Shown here: positions 1-11,600 of the stretch, in pieces | Numbering within the stretch: the first letter of the stretch is position 1 | Layout of the letters: every line of letters starts with the position of its first letter | The notes under the pieces: generated by a model | The model's database searches: none | The model's input: the letters and a program-made list of their open reading frames with translations, nothing else | Told to the model about the DNA's origin: nothing | Assembly: GCA_964036045.1 (NCBI GenBank) | Contig: OZ038387.1 | Span: 15,502,920 to 15,566,919, forward strand | DNA length: 64,000 nucleotides | Direction: 5' to 3' | Origin: Eutreptiella sp. 'Long Island Sound 2002' | Lineage: Eukaryota > Euglenozoa > Euglenophyceae > Eutreptiales > Eutreptiaceae | Translations under genes and position numbers: made by a program

Positions 1-548
1 CAGCCCGATCCGGCTCAGGCACCTTTGGGACGGACAGCTCACCAGTGTGGCACCGCTTGTATGGCACCTCCCGGCAAGGTGCAAGCAGAGAATCAGTCAT
101 GGTGGGCAATAGAGGTCCTGTAGTTGAGGGACACCATTCCCTCACAACGTGCTTTACAATTTCTATTGCCTTCGGCAGGGCACCTCAAAGAGAGGCTAGA
201 GTTAATCACTTAGGCTAGGAGTCAGCCAGTCAGTCAATCAGTCAGTCAAACAGTCAGTCAAGCAGTGAGGCAAGCAGGCAGGCAGGCAAGCAAAAACACA
301 CAGTTTGGCTTTTTTGGTGGCAGCCTATGGCTACAGGCAAAGGGGAACAGCCTTTTAGGACGAATGATCATCGGTCGAGTGGTAGAACAGCCACCTGAAA
401 ATCCCAGCCAGCGACTGCGTCAGTTAGCCTATCAGTTCAGTCAGCCTACACAACTCTGGTTCAAATCCTTCAAAGCACAAACTTTTGCCCCCCCCCCCCC
501 CCAACACACACCCCTAAAAGGTGGTATCTAGTTTCGGGGGGATATAAG

Positions 549-732
549 GCTCAAAATCGAAAAATCCATTGGGGTATCTTTGTCGTGCAAAATAATGATT
601 TTACAAGGGGTTCAACATCCAACATCATGCCTTGGGGGTATGCTACGCGAACGTCCCCCAAAAGGGCGGGTGTATGACGTCCGCGCCTACACTTGATCTA
701 ACAACCTCTCTTCGAGATGATTTGCCCACCAT
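549..732 (+). repeat. Dispersed repeat family A, copy 1
   Basis: This segment shares an ordered series of blocks with 905-1075 and 11242-11425: a TCAAAATCGAAAAAT-type start, CATTGGGG, ATGATTTTACAAGGGG, then GATCTAACAACCTCT with a GAGATGATTTG-like end. The copies are diverged and sit next to G runs. No coding capacity is evident. It is probably a small non-autonomous element or a fragment of one. Confidence 0.55.
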
Positions 733-904
733 TACTGCAAGATACATCACAAGAGCCCCTCATTTCCCCAAATCTTTAATCTGAAACCACGCATCTCGAG
801 CCCAGTGCCTAATTAAGTACCCAATGAATTAGGCCCCAAAAAAGTACGGTCAAAACGGAAGTGTTCGTTGGACACAGTGTTCATTGGACATGGGGGGGGG
901 GGGG

Positions 905-1075
905 TCAAAATCGAAAAATTCATTGGAGGATCCTTTTGCCTCCCAAAATGATGATTTTGCAAGGGGTTAGACATCCGATATCATACATTGTGGTATGCTA
1001 CTCGAACGAACCCCCAAACAGAATGTGGCACCACGCCTGTGGTTGATCGCACAACCTTGGTGATTCTGATAGCAT
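905..1075 (+). repeat. Dispersed repeat family A, copy 2
   Basis: Second diverged copy of the family at 549-732, starting just after a run of about 11 G. It keeps the AAATCGAAAAATTCATTGG start, the ATGATTTTGCAAGGGGTT block and a GATCGCACAACC end. Confidence 0.5.
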
Positions 1076-2468
1076 GACCACCACCTAGACCTCCCATTGG
1101 GTTGCGTGGGATGACATGTTCGTTCACTTTGGGCTGGTGAGCTGCACTGTGCTACAATTGCCTCTTCAAAAAAGTTGTGGTGCCATTCCATGTACTGCTT
1201 CTATGAACTTCCTAGTGCTTGTGTGGGGGAGTGTTATGGACTATACACTATTTAAAACATGCACCATTTGCAAAACGGGCTTGGATTTCTGTTCTGACGG
1301 CCCACATCTCCAAAGGGGCCCAACAAACTCAAATTAAAGCTTCGCACACCGGTTATGCAACCAACAGCTCCTGGACGAGGGTGCCCTAGGCCACCAAAAT
1401 GAGTCTCCACAATTGTGTCAAAATTCTGAGCAATCCAAATTACCCACCACTTGGAACGAATTGCCGAAGGCGGCGATTACGGGGGCATGCAGAACAGGGG
1501 TATCTTTGCGGTTGAAGGAGCGCCCCTTGTATTTGCAACATTTGCAATGGAACGAGTTATGGTGTTATCAGCCCCCGCAAATGGCCCTAAAAGTAGTGAA
1601 GGGAGGTTGGGATGCGCAATTCTAGCACTACCAGTACTGGTATGTAAGGGTAATGCAGCAATACACATTTGCCTCTGCCAGACTGAGTTCCCTGTAAGTG
1701 TTTTTCGCCCTCACCGTGCGTTGTGTTTCGTGCTCACCGTGCGTTGTGTTTCGTCCTCACCGTGCGTTGTGTTTCGTCCTCACCGTGTGTTGTGTTTCGT
1801 AGAGTATGTACATAATGAGGCAGAATTCTCAAATGCGGTCGTTGATGCTCTCTCCCATGTGCAAGCATATCATAAACGGGGATGATGCCCGTCGTCAGAA
1901 ATCTGGCAGTGCGCCACTGACGTCCCGTGTTGGAGTTTGCCAACTGGCCTTGTGAGAGTAAATCAATTGAGGATGAGATGAGAAAATGATGGCTCTCAGA
2001 ATGTTGACAATCAATCCATCACTCCAAGGAGAAAAAAAGGTGTCTTCACTTAAACCCAACCCCGCACACACACCTACAAACCAGACGTAGAAGCAGCAAC
2101 AGGGTATGCCCGGGCATCTGTGCGCCGAAAAAAGCTCAATACTTGCACATGTAAAATCCTTATTCCAATGAGCACGAACCCCGTTGCACACACACACAAA
2201 CACACATGCGCGCGCACACAATGAGCTCCAATCAGCCGTAATTCAGGCCTAGACAAGACTACAGACACACTCACATCTACAAACACAACATACATACAAT
2301 GCAAAGATACCAACACCCTGCAGGCAACACTGCGTACACATACACAAATACATACACAGAGCTATTTACGCGCGGGCACGCACGCGCGCGCACACACAGA
2401 CCGATAGAGCCACGTACGCACGTACAAGCACACACAAACACACACACACACACACACACAGATAGCAC

Positions 2469-2628
2469 CTTTCAAAAATATCCAAAACATTCGGCGCGTC
2501 TATCCCCGCCGCAGTGAATTTCTCCACCTTGTTTGATCCGATGGTAATGGTCGACTTGAGACTGTCTGGAAACGTGCGAAGCAAAACGGCCGCTGTGACG
2601 AATTCCAAATGCATCACCACAGCCTGAA
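2469..2628 (-). CDS. UBR ligase exon, leftmost recognised
   Basis: An acceptor, GGTTGTCCAG, leaves two bases that complete the codon from the previous exon. The frame encodes VQAVVMHLEFVTAAVLLRTF, a Lys/Thr-rich turn and AGIDAPNVLDIFE, and ends at AAAG|GTGCTA in phase 2. The length (160 nt) agrees with both phases. Family resemblance is weak, and the assignment rests on strand, phase and continuity. Confidence 0.5.
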
Positions 2629-5600
2629 CTGGACAACCGGGGCTTCTGCCCAACAGGGTGTAAAAGCGTGGAGAGGCATGCCCGAGGCAGCCGTCATAGG
2701 CGTGAACCCGCATTTCCGATGAATCGGATGCACCTCTGTATACCCTGTCTGGACTGCCCAGTCTTTGCCTTTGCCTTTCATTTAATTTTCTCAACATCAG
2801 TTGATATGGCGGGGGAGGAGGGCACAGACCACGGCCACTTCAATATCCACCTCGGAGGGGGTGAAAGAGGCCCGTCGTGTTCTCTTTTGCGGTTGTGCTT
2901 ATCAATTTTTTTGCCCCCAGAACACGGCAGAGCCACGAAGTGAGCAGTGGAACAAACATTTCACTTTCACCCACACAACTGCATCCCCCGCCAGGTCACA
3001 GAAGAGACATGGCACTAAGCATCGTCTTGAACCCAACCAGCCTTTTTGGAGCGTGTCGGGCGACCCCCCCCCAACTCTGGACCCCCCAACCCACACCAAT
3101 TTGTGGCAATAGGAAACAGCCAAGTTTGTCCGTCCCACCGCTCACAAGTGCAGAACTCTGCCCTCATGGCGTCCACCCCCAGCAATTGGGGAGTGTGTGA
3201 TGTGCTAAAGGGATTGGTGGTTACATCGGTTCCCTTTTTGGGAGGGTGCTGTAAGGAGAGCTGGTCTGGTACATAGCGAACGCATCATGCACGTGTTTGG
3301 TGTAGATCAATGGGCAGACGACATCTGAATAGTGCGGTCTTTTACAACTTGGTAAATGCGTGCAACACTTTGAAAAATGCAATACAGCGTTTTGAGCGGA
3401 GTGTCATGCTGTGCAAAGCGTTGGTCAAGTGTGGCATTGTATACCCCGACGGTGTCATACTTCTGAGGATTGGTCCGAGCTGCGTGGGCGGAAAAGCAGC
3501 GCTAAGCCATGGCAAAGAGGATGAAGAGCGGCCTGCTAATAACTCGCATCCCGCATCCCCGCACTTTAACCTGAAATCTTTTTCAGCGTGGTCATCATGG
3601 TGTGCAGTGCGCTGGAGGTCATCGGGGGTTGCGGCTTAATCAGGTCTTTCACTACCCCCGGGACTGTCAGGAACTGCACGCTGAAGCTTGTCATGCGATG
3701 CACCCGCTCCTGCGCTGAACCTGAGCGCAAATAGACAGCCATAGAACCAGCCCCATCCCGCGTTGCTGCCGCCGAATTCCCGCTGGCCCGGCACCCCTTT
3801 CTGCAGGCGGTCCCCTCCTTGCGGCACGCACGCACAGCATCACCGCCAACACGCAATCACTCAAAATCGCAGATGTAAACGGCGCTTGCCGTTGACGACG
3901 CAAGATCATGTGCATCCGCGCGGGACGGACGTCGGACGGACGCGCGGGGCAACAGCAGAGAGCGGCATTGCGTTGCCCCGTTAGTCTGCAGGCAAAAAAA
4001 AAAAGATCACAGACACTGGAAGTGTTTCAACGAATCGTCCAAACAGTGTGCCGCAGCGACTGTTACCATCAGCAGTTCATCCTCGGCACCGTGACCAAAT
4101 AAAGAGGGGGGGCAGGGTCCCCAGGACCAAGTTTTTGTTAGACCTTGTGTTTTGAGTGTCTGCTGCGGCAAACCGTTTGTGTTGACTGTCCATGTGCCGC
4201 TAATGTGCAGCAGCGGGTGCAAACTTCAACCCAGTGCAATGGGATGGCGCACTTTGGATAGCACTTTGGATTGACCAGTTTACCTCAGTTGAATGTGGAG
4301 AACCAGGGGGTATGGGCAGGGACTTGCTTGTGAGGGGGGGGATCCCCCCAAATAGTTAAAATCTTGGACAGTGACCCAAGCATGGACTTTTGGTATTTTT
4401 GGAGTGGGCACTGGTGTTGTTGGGAAACGTTTGACTTTCTTGGGTGTGCTTCCAGGGCAGGAGATTGCATTGATGCCGGGGCTGTGAAGTACCAAAATAC
4501 ACGTGATATAAACGGTCACTGGCTGCCCATTGCACACCTACAGTTGACCGCATTTACAATTAATGCAGCAAGCATCGAATCTCATGGTCTCGTGGTGCCA
4601 TTCCCCCTGCCACATTCACCAACTGGCCATGGGTACACTCAAAGACAGTGTGGAAAGTGTGCTCTGCGTATAATACGCCACTTGTGGCTTTGCACCTTTG
4701 AATCTATCTTTATCCCACGAATTTTGGCCCGGAGCGGCCCGACGGGGAATCTGCAATGCGAAGTCAGTGAGTGCTGGAACATTGGGAACAGAAATACCAT
4801 TGGGTATATGTGCGCCGAAGGCGCAGAAGAAAGCCGGAATGAAAAAGAAATCAATTCCCTGGGGTTTGGGTTTGCGATGCAAGCACAATGGATATGCACG
4901 AGAGCCCGGACGATATGGGAACAAACGGCGCACAATTAAAATTAAGGATTCGGATGTCTTAATCGAAAGGTACCAGGTGTCTTGCAGTTTTGTGTGGTGT
5001 TCCGTTGATTAATTATGTACAGTGGTTGTGATTCTCTAAAATCTGACACTCGGTGTTAGGGATCTGACCATTTTTTGATAATCTCAGTTTTGCTGCTGCA
5101 CTTCAACATCGACGCTGGATACCGCTGGAGATTGCGAATGATTTCGGATTCGTTTACACGGAAAACAAAAATTACCAAAGGCCAAAATTAGCCAACAAAC
5201 CCCAATTCTTTGTGTTTTTTTTTGTAATTTTTTGGTACCGTAGCAAAAGGGACGCCACCCTTCCCTGCCACAATGCAACACAACGCAAAGGGATAAACAT
5301 ATTTCGATCGTCCAGCTGATGCTTTAGTTATAGGGCTGGACAAATGGCTGAGGAGTGATCCAACCAACAACCATCACAAACATATTCGGCGCATGAGAGA
5401 CACGTTCGTGCAGTCAAAGCCCAGCTAACCACACCATGAGCAACAGATGCAACAAACAGGGGCCTGCAATGAAACAAAGAACCAATTGACAGAACGACCT
5501 TCATTTTATGGTAATTTTTTTTGGGTAATATGTGCCGTGGGTCATTTTTGCTTGGACTGTATCCTTGTCATGTCCTCAAGCCCGAGTCTGAAGTGCAGCA

Positions 5601-8600
5601 GTGAAAAATTGCAACCAGCCCCAGACCCCGTTGTCACCTGCGGCCTTCTTGAAGAACACTATGCGGTCGTAATCTGCAATATACATGCGGGCGAAAGTGT
5701 GCTTGAACAAATAATCGGTCATGATGGAGAGGTACAGATCGTGTAGGCACACGAAGACACTCTGAAGAAGAAGCAGGGAGGAGAGGGAACTGATGGGGAG
5801 GAGTGGGAAGGGGTTCGGCTCCGTTAAAATTGGGACTAAGGCATCACGTGTGTAGGCAGTACGTGTAGGTGCATTCGAGAACAACAAAACAGCAGATGGA
5901 TGGGACGGTTGGTCATCAGAACACCCTTCCGGCGGTACCCTGCCTTACCAAATCATTGCTGTTTGTGATAGAGGTTGCACCAAACTTACACGCATGTATG
6001 CGCGCGTGCAAAATTGCCTCGGACCAACAAAGTTCAGAGACGACCAGGCGCCATTTTGCATGAAGAAGGCAATCGCGTCCGTGCTCAATCAGACGCGGTG
6101 TTGACACATCAGCAGCCGGCTATTGCGCGGTCTGTGCAGGGGTCGCGCAACTGATCTAAATCTTCACCAAAATGCCCCGCACCCTCGCCACGAGCACACA
6201 CACGGTCAGAGGCGCAACAGCATGCCACAGCAAAGCGAAAAGACAAGGCTCCTTGCAGGCCGTCCGGGGAAGCCGTCTGGGGACACTGCCAGGCGCCATT
6301 TGAACGTGCCGGCAGCGCATCACGGACGTGCCCAGCAGTCTCCTGCAGCTCTGCAGGCAGCATGGGAAACAATGCTCTGATCCGTTGAAACATCTCCCGA
6401 TACACCGGCCCATGCCGAGGAAAAGCAGGGGCCGTCGCACAGCAGCAGCCGTCACGGCGTGGGCATGGGGACACGCACACGCACGCACGCACGCAGGCAC
6501 TCGCTCGCTCACACACGTCATTCAAGTTCTCGAACTCCAAGGCAAAGAACTTCTGCAAAAGGCTGCTGAACTTAGCGGTCTGGGGCACACGGCAGTCGAC
6601 GGGTATGTCCGTACGCACGAGGGCGGATGTCAAAATGCGCTTGGCGCAGTCCCCCTTTTGCGCAAAGTCTGTGGCCCACTGAAGCGCGTATTGCGCAGTC
6701 TGCGGAGACACAGAGAAAGAGGACTGCGAGGGACAGACATTCATACGACATCCCACGGCACGGCGCGGCATTGGGTGGTGCGGGGTCCCAGACAGGATGG
6801 GGGTTGGAATGTGGAAGTGGCCCATCACGGAATTCTGTGCCCTCCTCCGATGGCGCTCAGCAGTCCGTTTGACTGCTCTACGTTTCGGTGAATCGACACG
6901 GTGCCCCAGAGGGACGTCCGTGCGATGATTGCACTAAGCGGCCCGTTTGACTTCTCTGTGCCATCTGCCGGGCTGGCTCGGCAACGCCGTAGGGGCCTGT
7001 GGTTGTGGAAATGACTGCCAGACTCCGTATAAGGCACGATGCAGCAAGAAACGGGAGGCAAAAGAGGCGCATACAGAGCGGACGTCGGCACTGTCAACGA
7101 TTCCTGCAGCAGAAAACGCGGCAGGGGGCACAGGGACACTGGCACGGGAATTGCCTTGAGTTTACACTATTGTTGCTCGCTCAAAGCAGCTGGATGAAGA
7201 CCCCTGTCAAAGGGCCCCATGAAAGGTCCTAGGCACCCGGCTAAAAGACCCTGCTGCGAGAGCAGCTTGAAGGACCACCGTGAAGGACCACCCTAAAAAG
7301 AACCTCTTGAAGGAACCCCTTCAAGGAACCCCAAAAGAACCCTACCACAGAAGCCGCTAAAGGACCCCCCTAAAGGACCCTCAAAACGAGGCCCGTGAAG
7401 AAGTAGGCGAGGAGATACTGGAGGCAGGGATGTATTAGAAAGGGGGTAGGGTGGGGGGGGTTGGCACAAGGCCTTGGTGGTTGGCTCTGTTAGCCTGTGG
7501 CGGCGCCTATTGGCCTCTCGCCTTTGAACCTTCTGCTATGACAAGCAGGCATCCGTACTACTGCGGACTAAAGGGGGGGGCGGTGGCTGGGACACCCCTC
7601 CTCCTTGGGTCCCTCGATGGTCCCCACTGAATGCGGGCCGAAAATTTTCAGGCTTAAATCATCTTGGCGCCAAAGGCGCCGAAGCAAAATTTTGCCTGTC
7701 AGCCTCAAACATTGGAAGGATAGGAGGGGGGGGTGAGGGGGGTCCAGGGCCCACAACGGCATAAAACGCATCCGGTATTATGGGCGTTTTCGTGGGTGGG
7801 TGGGTGGGTGGGTGGGTGGGGTCTATTCCGTCCAACAACTGGATTTTCAACTTTTTGGTACCAGGGGGGAAACCAACATTCGGGGGAGGAAACCAACGTT
7901 CCAAAGGTCAGGGTATGTTGTACTTTTTTGATATGGCATGAAAAAGACTTCGACCCCACTCAAGGAGCTTGTCCATAGGGTCTGTGGTCCAGGGCACATA
8001 TTGGACAATTTCTCCAATATCTCTTTTCGCTGGCTCTGTTATATTCTATTGCCTTCGGCAAATCCACCTCGCAGAGAATCTACCTTGAGCACCAATACCC
8101 GAATAGGGTGAAAAACACACCAATACGGCCTAAAACATGCTTTACATAGCTTGGATGGTCATCTTAGGTGGTCACAACATCAAACAAAAAAAGTTTCGCA
8201 AACTTCAATTTTTGAGCTGCCCAGGGTGAAAAACTACTTCAGCAGGTTGTGTACCAGTCAGTCCCTTGGGAGACACCCCCCCCCCCTGCACCCAATACCC
8301 AAATAGGGTGAAAAACACACAAATACGGCCTACAACATGCTTGACATAGCTTGGATGGCCATCGTGAGTGGTCACAATATCAAAATAAGTTTTGGAAACC
8401 CCAATTTGCCAAGCTGCCCAGGGCAAAAAACTGCAGGTGGTGTACAGCCCATGCACACATGTAAGCCATTATTGGTGGAAACCGTCATTTCGCGGCTTTC
8501 ACACGGCCCTAGGCAAGGCTAGAGACTGCAAAAAACGTCCCTTTGTATACTAGTAGGCATATGCTGTCACAAGCCCCCCACTTGCACCCCTTAGAGTGGG

Positions 8601-11600
8601 TACCACGGGGTCAGTAAAGTTGCGAAAAACGCGGACATAGCAAAAAAGACCAAGTAAACCATTCTTGATGGAAACAGTGATTTCGCGTCTTTGACACACG
8701 CCTTGACTGGCCGTAGGCAAGGCTAGAGGCTGCAAAAAAACGTCCTTTTGTATCCTCATAGGCACATCTCTCTAGAACACCGCGTTTCATGCCAATACGG
8801 AGCGTTTTCAGGGTTGGCGCCTTTGTTGCCTCATTTGTGCCCGCTGAGTGTCACAACCGGGGGGGGGGGGGGTATGTGGGGTATGTCTGGAAAGCCCTTC
8901 AAAAGGGCTATTTGGAACACCCTGGGTCTGCATGCTGTACTGACAACGCTTTGTGCGGGAACTCCGCATCCTGAAACGGAGCGACTTTTGGGTTATGTCC
9001 AGGTGGCTGGCAGGTGCAGATAAGTCTTCTGGCAGTCACCTGGACCATCAGCAGCAGCCTGTTTTGATCAGGAATGACATAATAAAGTGGTTGGATTTTG
9101 GCCAGACACCTGACCCTGAAAACCTTGAGCGCCATCCTGGCTTTGTCTGGGTGAAATCAGGGTACAGGTTAGGGTTAGGGTTAAGCGAGGCCATTGCATG
9201 GCGCAGCGAAATGTGGACCTCAACTGACGGCGGTGCCAGTCAAGGCACACAGGCTGCAGGATTGGGAAAAACTGAAGAAATATGTTCCCAGTCACAAGCA
9301 GAGGGATGTGTGCCCCAATGGAGTCCCAGCCCTTGTGGAGAGGGGCAACAATGAGAACAACTCGGATTGAGAGTAATGAGTGATCCCTGGAGCATTGCCC
9401 CGTCTGTGCGTCGTCCCATGTACAGCTCTGTGCTCAAAACTGTGACCACCTACCCCCCTGTGTGACATTCCGTCTGGTTGTTGCTCCTTTACGGGGCCCT
9501 GGATGGTCACCCGTTCTTCCCTTCGCATGTTGCGTCGGGTCGCTGCTTTCTGTCGGCCGCTGCGGCCGGTGCTCTTGCTGGTGTCGTTTCCACGTTCGCG
9601 GAGCCCAGTAGTTGGTGTGTTGGGGCTGTGCTGAATGTGGCATGGTGTGCCGTTTGCGCGTCAGCGGCGCCCAATAATTGGCGTATCGGGGATGTGCTGG
9701 TTGTTGCCGGGGTCGTTTGACTGTTTTTGCTGTCCACACACCTCTGTCCACAGGCCGTCCATAGCCTGCCTTGCTGTGTTTCTGTGAGGCCCAGGTGCCC
9801 TATTCCTCCACGCGCTGTCCGGGCCGTCCACCATATGTCCTTTTCTCCCTCACGGCTGGTCTGCCCCTGATGGGCTCCCGCTCCTGTTGCGCAAACAGCC
9901 CATCTGGGCTGCGGTAGACACCCCCCACCTGATGCCGGTTGAGCAGAGGTTGCCCTGGCACCCGGTAGCGACGGGGCTGGCTGGCCAAGCCATCCCCTTT
10001 ATTGTCGCTGCCTCCCATGCGCACGTTCCACCACCCGCTCCATTCTGGTTCCCTGTTCCCGCTGTTCTGGTTGCCTCTCCTGCCTTGCTGTGCCCCTCCT
10101 CCTTGTCTGCTGTGCTTGCCCTTGTCCCTCTTGGTGTGGCTCCTGCGTTCTGTGTGTCTGTGTTGCTCTTCCCCCTGTCTGGTGGCGCTCCTGGGTGCCC
10201 ATGTCGCGCACCCCCTCCTGTCCCACCTGCCTGCCCCCCCCCGTACGAGGATTTTACATCGCCGTACGACGTGGACTGTCCCGTGCGCGGTTGGCTGTTC
10301 ACGGCCCTGTTGCCACCCCCGTGGCGGACACCTCCCGGCGCGCGGGGCGCAGCCCCCGCCCTTGTGGAGTACGTGGGCACCTTGTAGAGGGAGGGGGGGG
10401 GGGTGTTTGCTGATGGCTCGCTCGGCGTGCGCCGCATTTGGTGGTTGCTGCAGTGCTCGCACCTCATGGTTCCCTTGTGTCTTGTTGTGTGTCCTGCTAG
10501 GGCTCACTGCCCTGTGTGGGGCGGCCCTGTGCCCAGTTGTTTTGCTGCTTGCGTTCCTTCCAGTTTCGGGCTCTTTCTTTTTCTGCTGGCATGCTTACTG
10601 CTTGTGGTGTGCGGCGCCGGGGGGGTAGCATGTCGCTCCCTGCATCCCATTGTGGCTGTCGGGTTGTCCCACTCGCAGTTGGGTGGTGCCAGGGGCACCG
10701 GGCACTTTTGCACATGTCTCCAAATCTACAAACTGACCTCAACCCATACATTTCTGAAACGGCCTTTTCTCACAGATTTCAAAAAGCATACACATACCCC
10801 CCCCTTTTTGGTGCATTGAACCAAAACATGAGAAAACCCTGAAAAATTGCGAATTTGCTCCGTGTTGGCACATACCGGAGATCCCCGAGAGATATGCTTG
10901 TTACAACATCCCCACTTGCACCCCTGAGAGTGGGTACAACGGGGTCACTAAGGTCGCCAAATATGCCGACATAGCAAAAATGACGAAAAACTGCAAAAAC
11001 TGCACAAGCACCCGCCCCACTCCCCCCCCCCACAAACCTCTTTGGGCTGGGACCAGAAAACATTTTTTCGGGTCAAACTCGAAAAAAACCAAAAGATTGA
11101 TGATTTTAGACCCACAAAAGGGGGGGGGTCATTTTTTTTCCGACATTTTTGACCCCCCCCCCCCACCAGCCACCACCCCCTCCCTAAAAAAGGCAAAAAA
11201 ATGGGTTTCAAGTGGGGGGTATCTGGGGGGGACGGACCAAAATCTCATTGGGGAATGCGTGGACAAAATAAGGATTTTACAAGGGGTCAAACAAGCAATT
11301 TAACCCCTTGAGATAGGTACACGAGTAGGCCCAAAAAGGCCCAAAACGGGGGGGTATGTGGCGTTTTCCCAGATATACGGGCCCGCCTGGCTTTGATCTA
11401 ACAACCTCTGTGAGGTGATTTGGGCTCTCCACGTCAAAATGCGCAACGTCACCCGTTTTCATTTTCAGGTGCGGTGACATGTGAGGGACCTGGGTCTGGA
11501 TCAAAGTATAGTGGCCGCAACAGCTCGACAAAAGTTTTGACCCCCCCCCGCCCCCGCACGCGAACCTAACCCCCCCTCCCAAAAAAAGAGTGCAACCCAG

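Larger units (their letters stand above)
1..2468. other. Left edge without a supported gene
   Basis: I see no convincing coding exon here. The stretch holds C- and CA-rich low-complexity sequence, a 13-14 base C run near 490, two copies of a dispersed repeat (549-732 and 905-1075) and CA/CG dinucleotide tracts at 2185-2220 and 2370-2460. The UBR-type ligase gene that runs leftward from 13.7 kb leaves its last recognised exon at 2469 with an open splice donor, so further exons of that gene must lie here or beyond the window. A minus-strand segment around 1.9-2.1 kb reads open but could not be tied to the gene by phase. Confidence 0.5.

Noticed and set aside
373-475. tRNA-like A box (GGTCGAGTGGTAGAAC) and B box (GGTTCAAATCC)
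   Set aside because: The boxes are about 85 bases apart and no cloverleaf stems pair. At most it is a tRNA-derived SINE fragment.
9163-9183. TTAGGG-type telomeric sequence (GGGTTAGGGTTA)
   Set aside because: Only about three units, internal, with genes on both sides; not a telomere.
9800-10507. Minus-strand frames of 235, 205 and 75 codons
   Set aside because: All three frames are open because the strand is purine/GC-rich with few T; none has a recognisable motif. A decayed retroelement gag-like tail remains possible but is unsupported.
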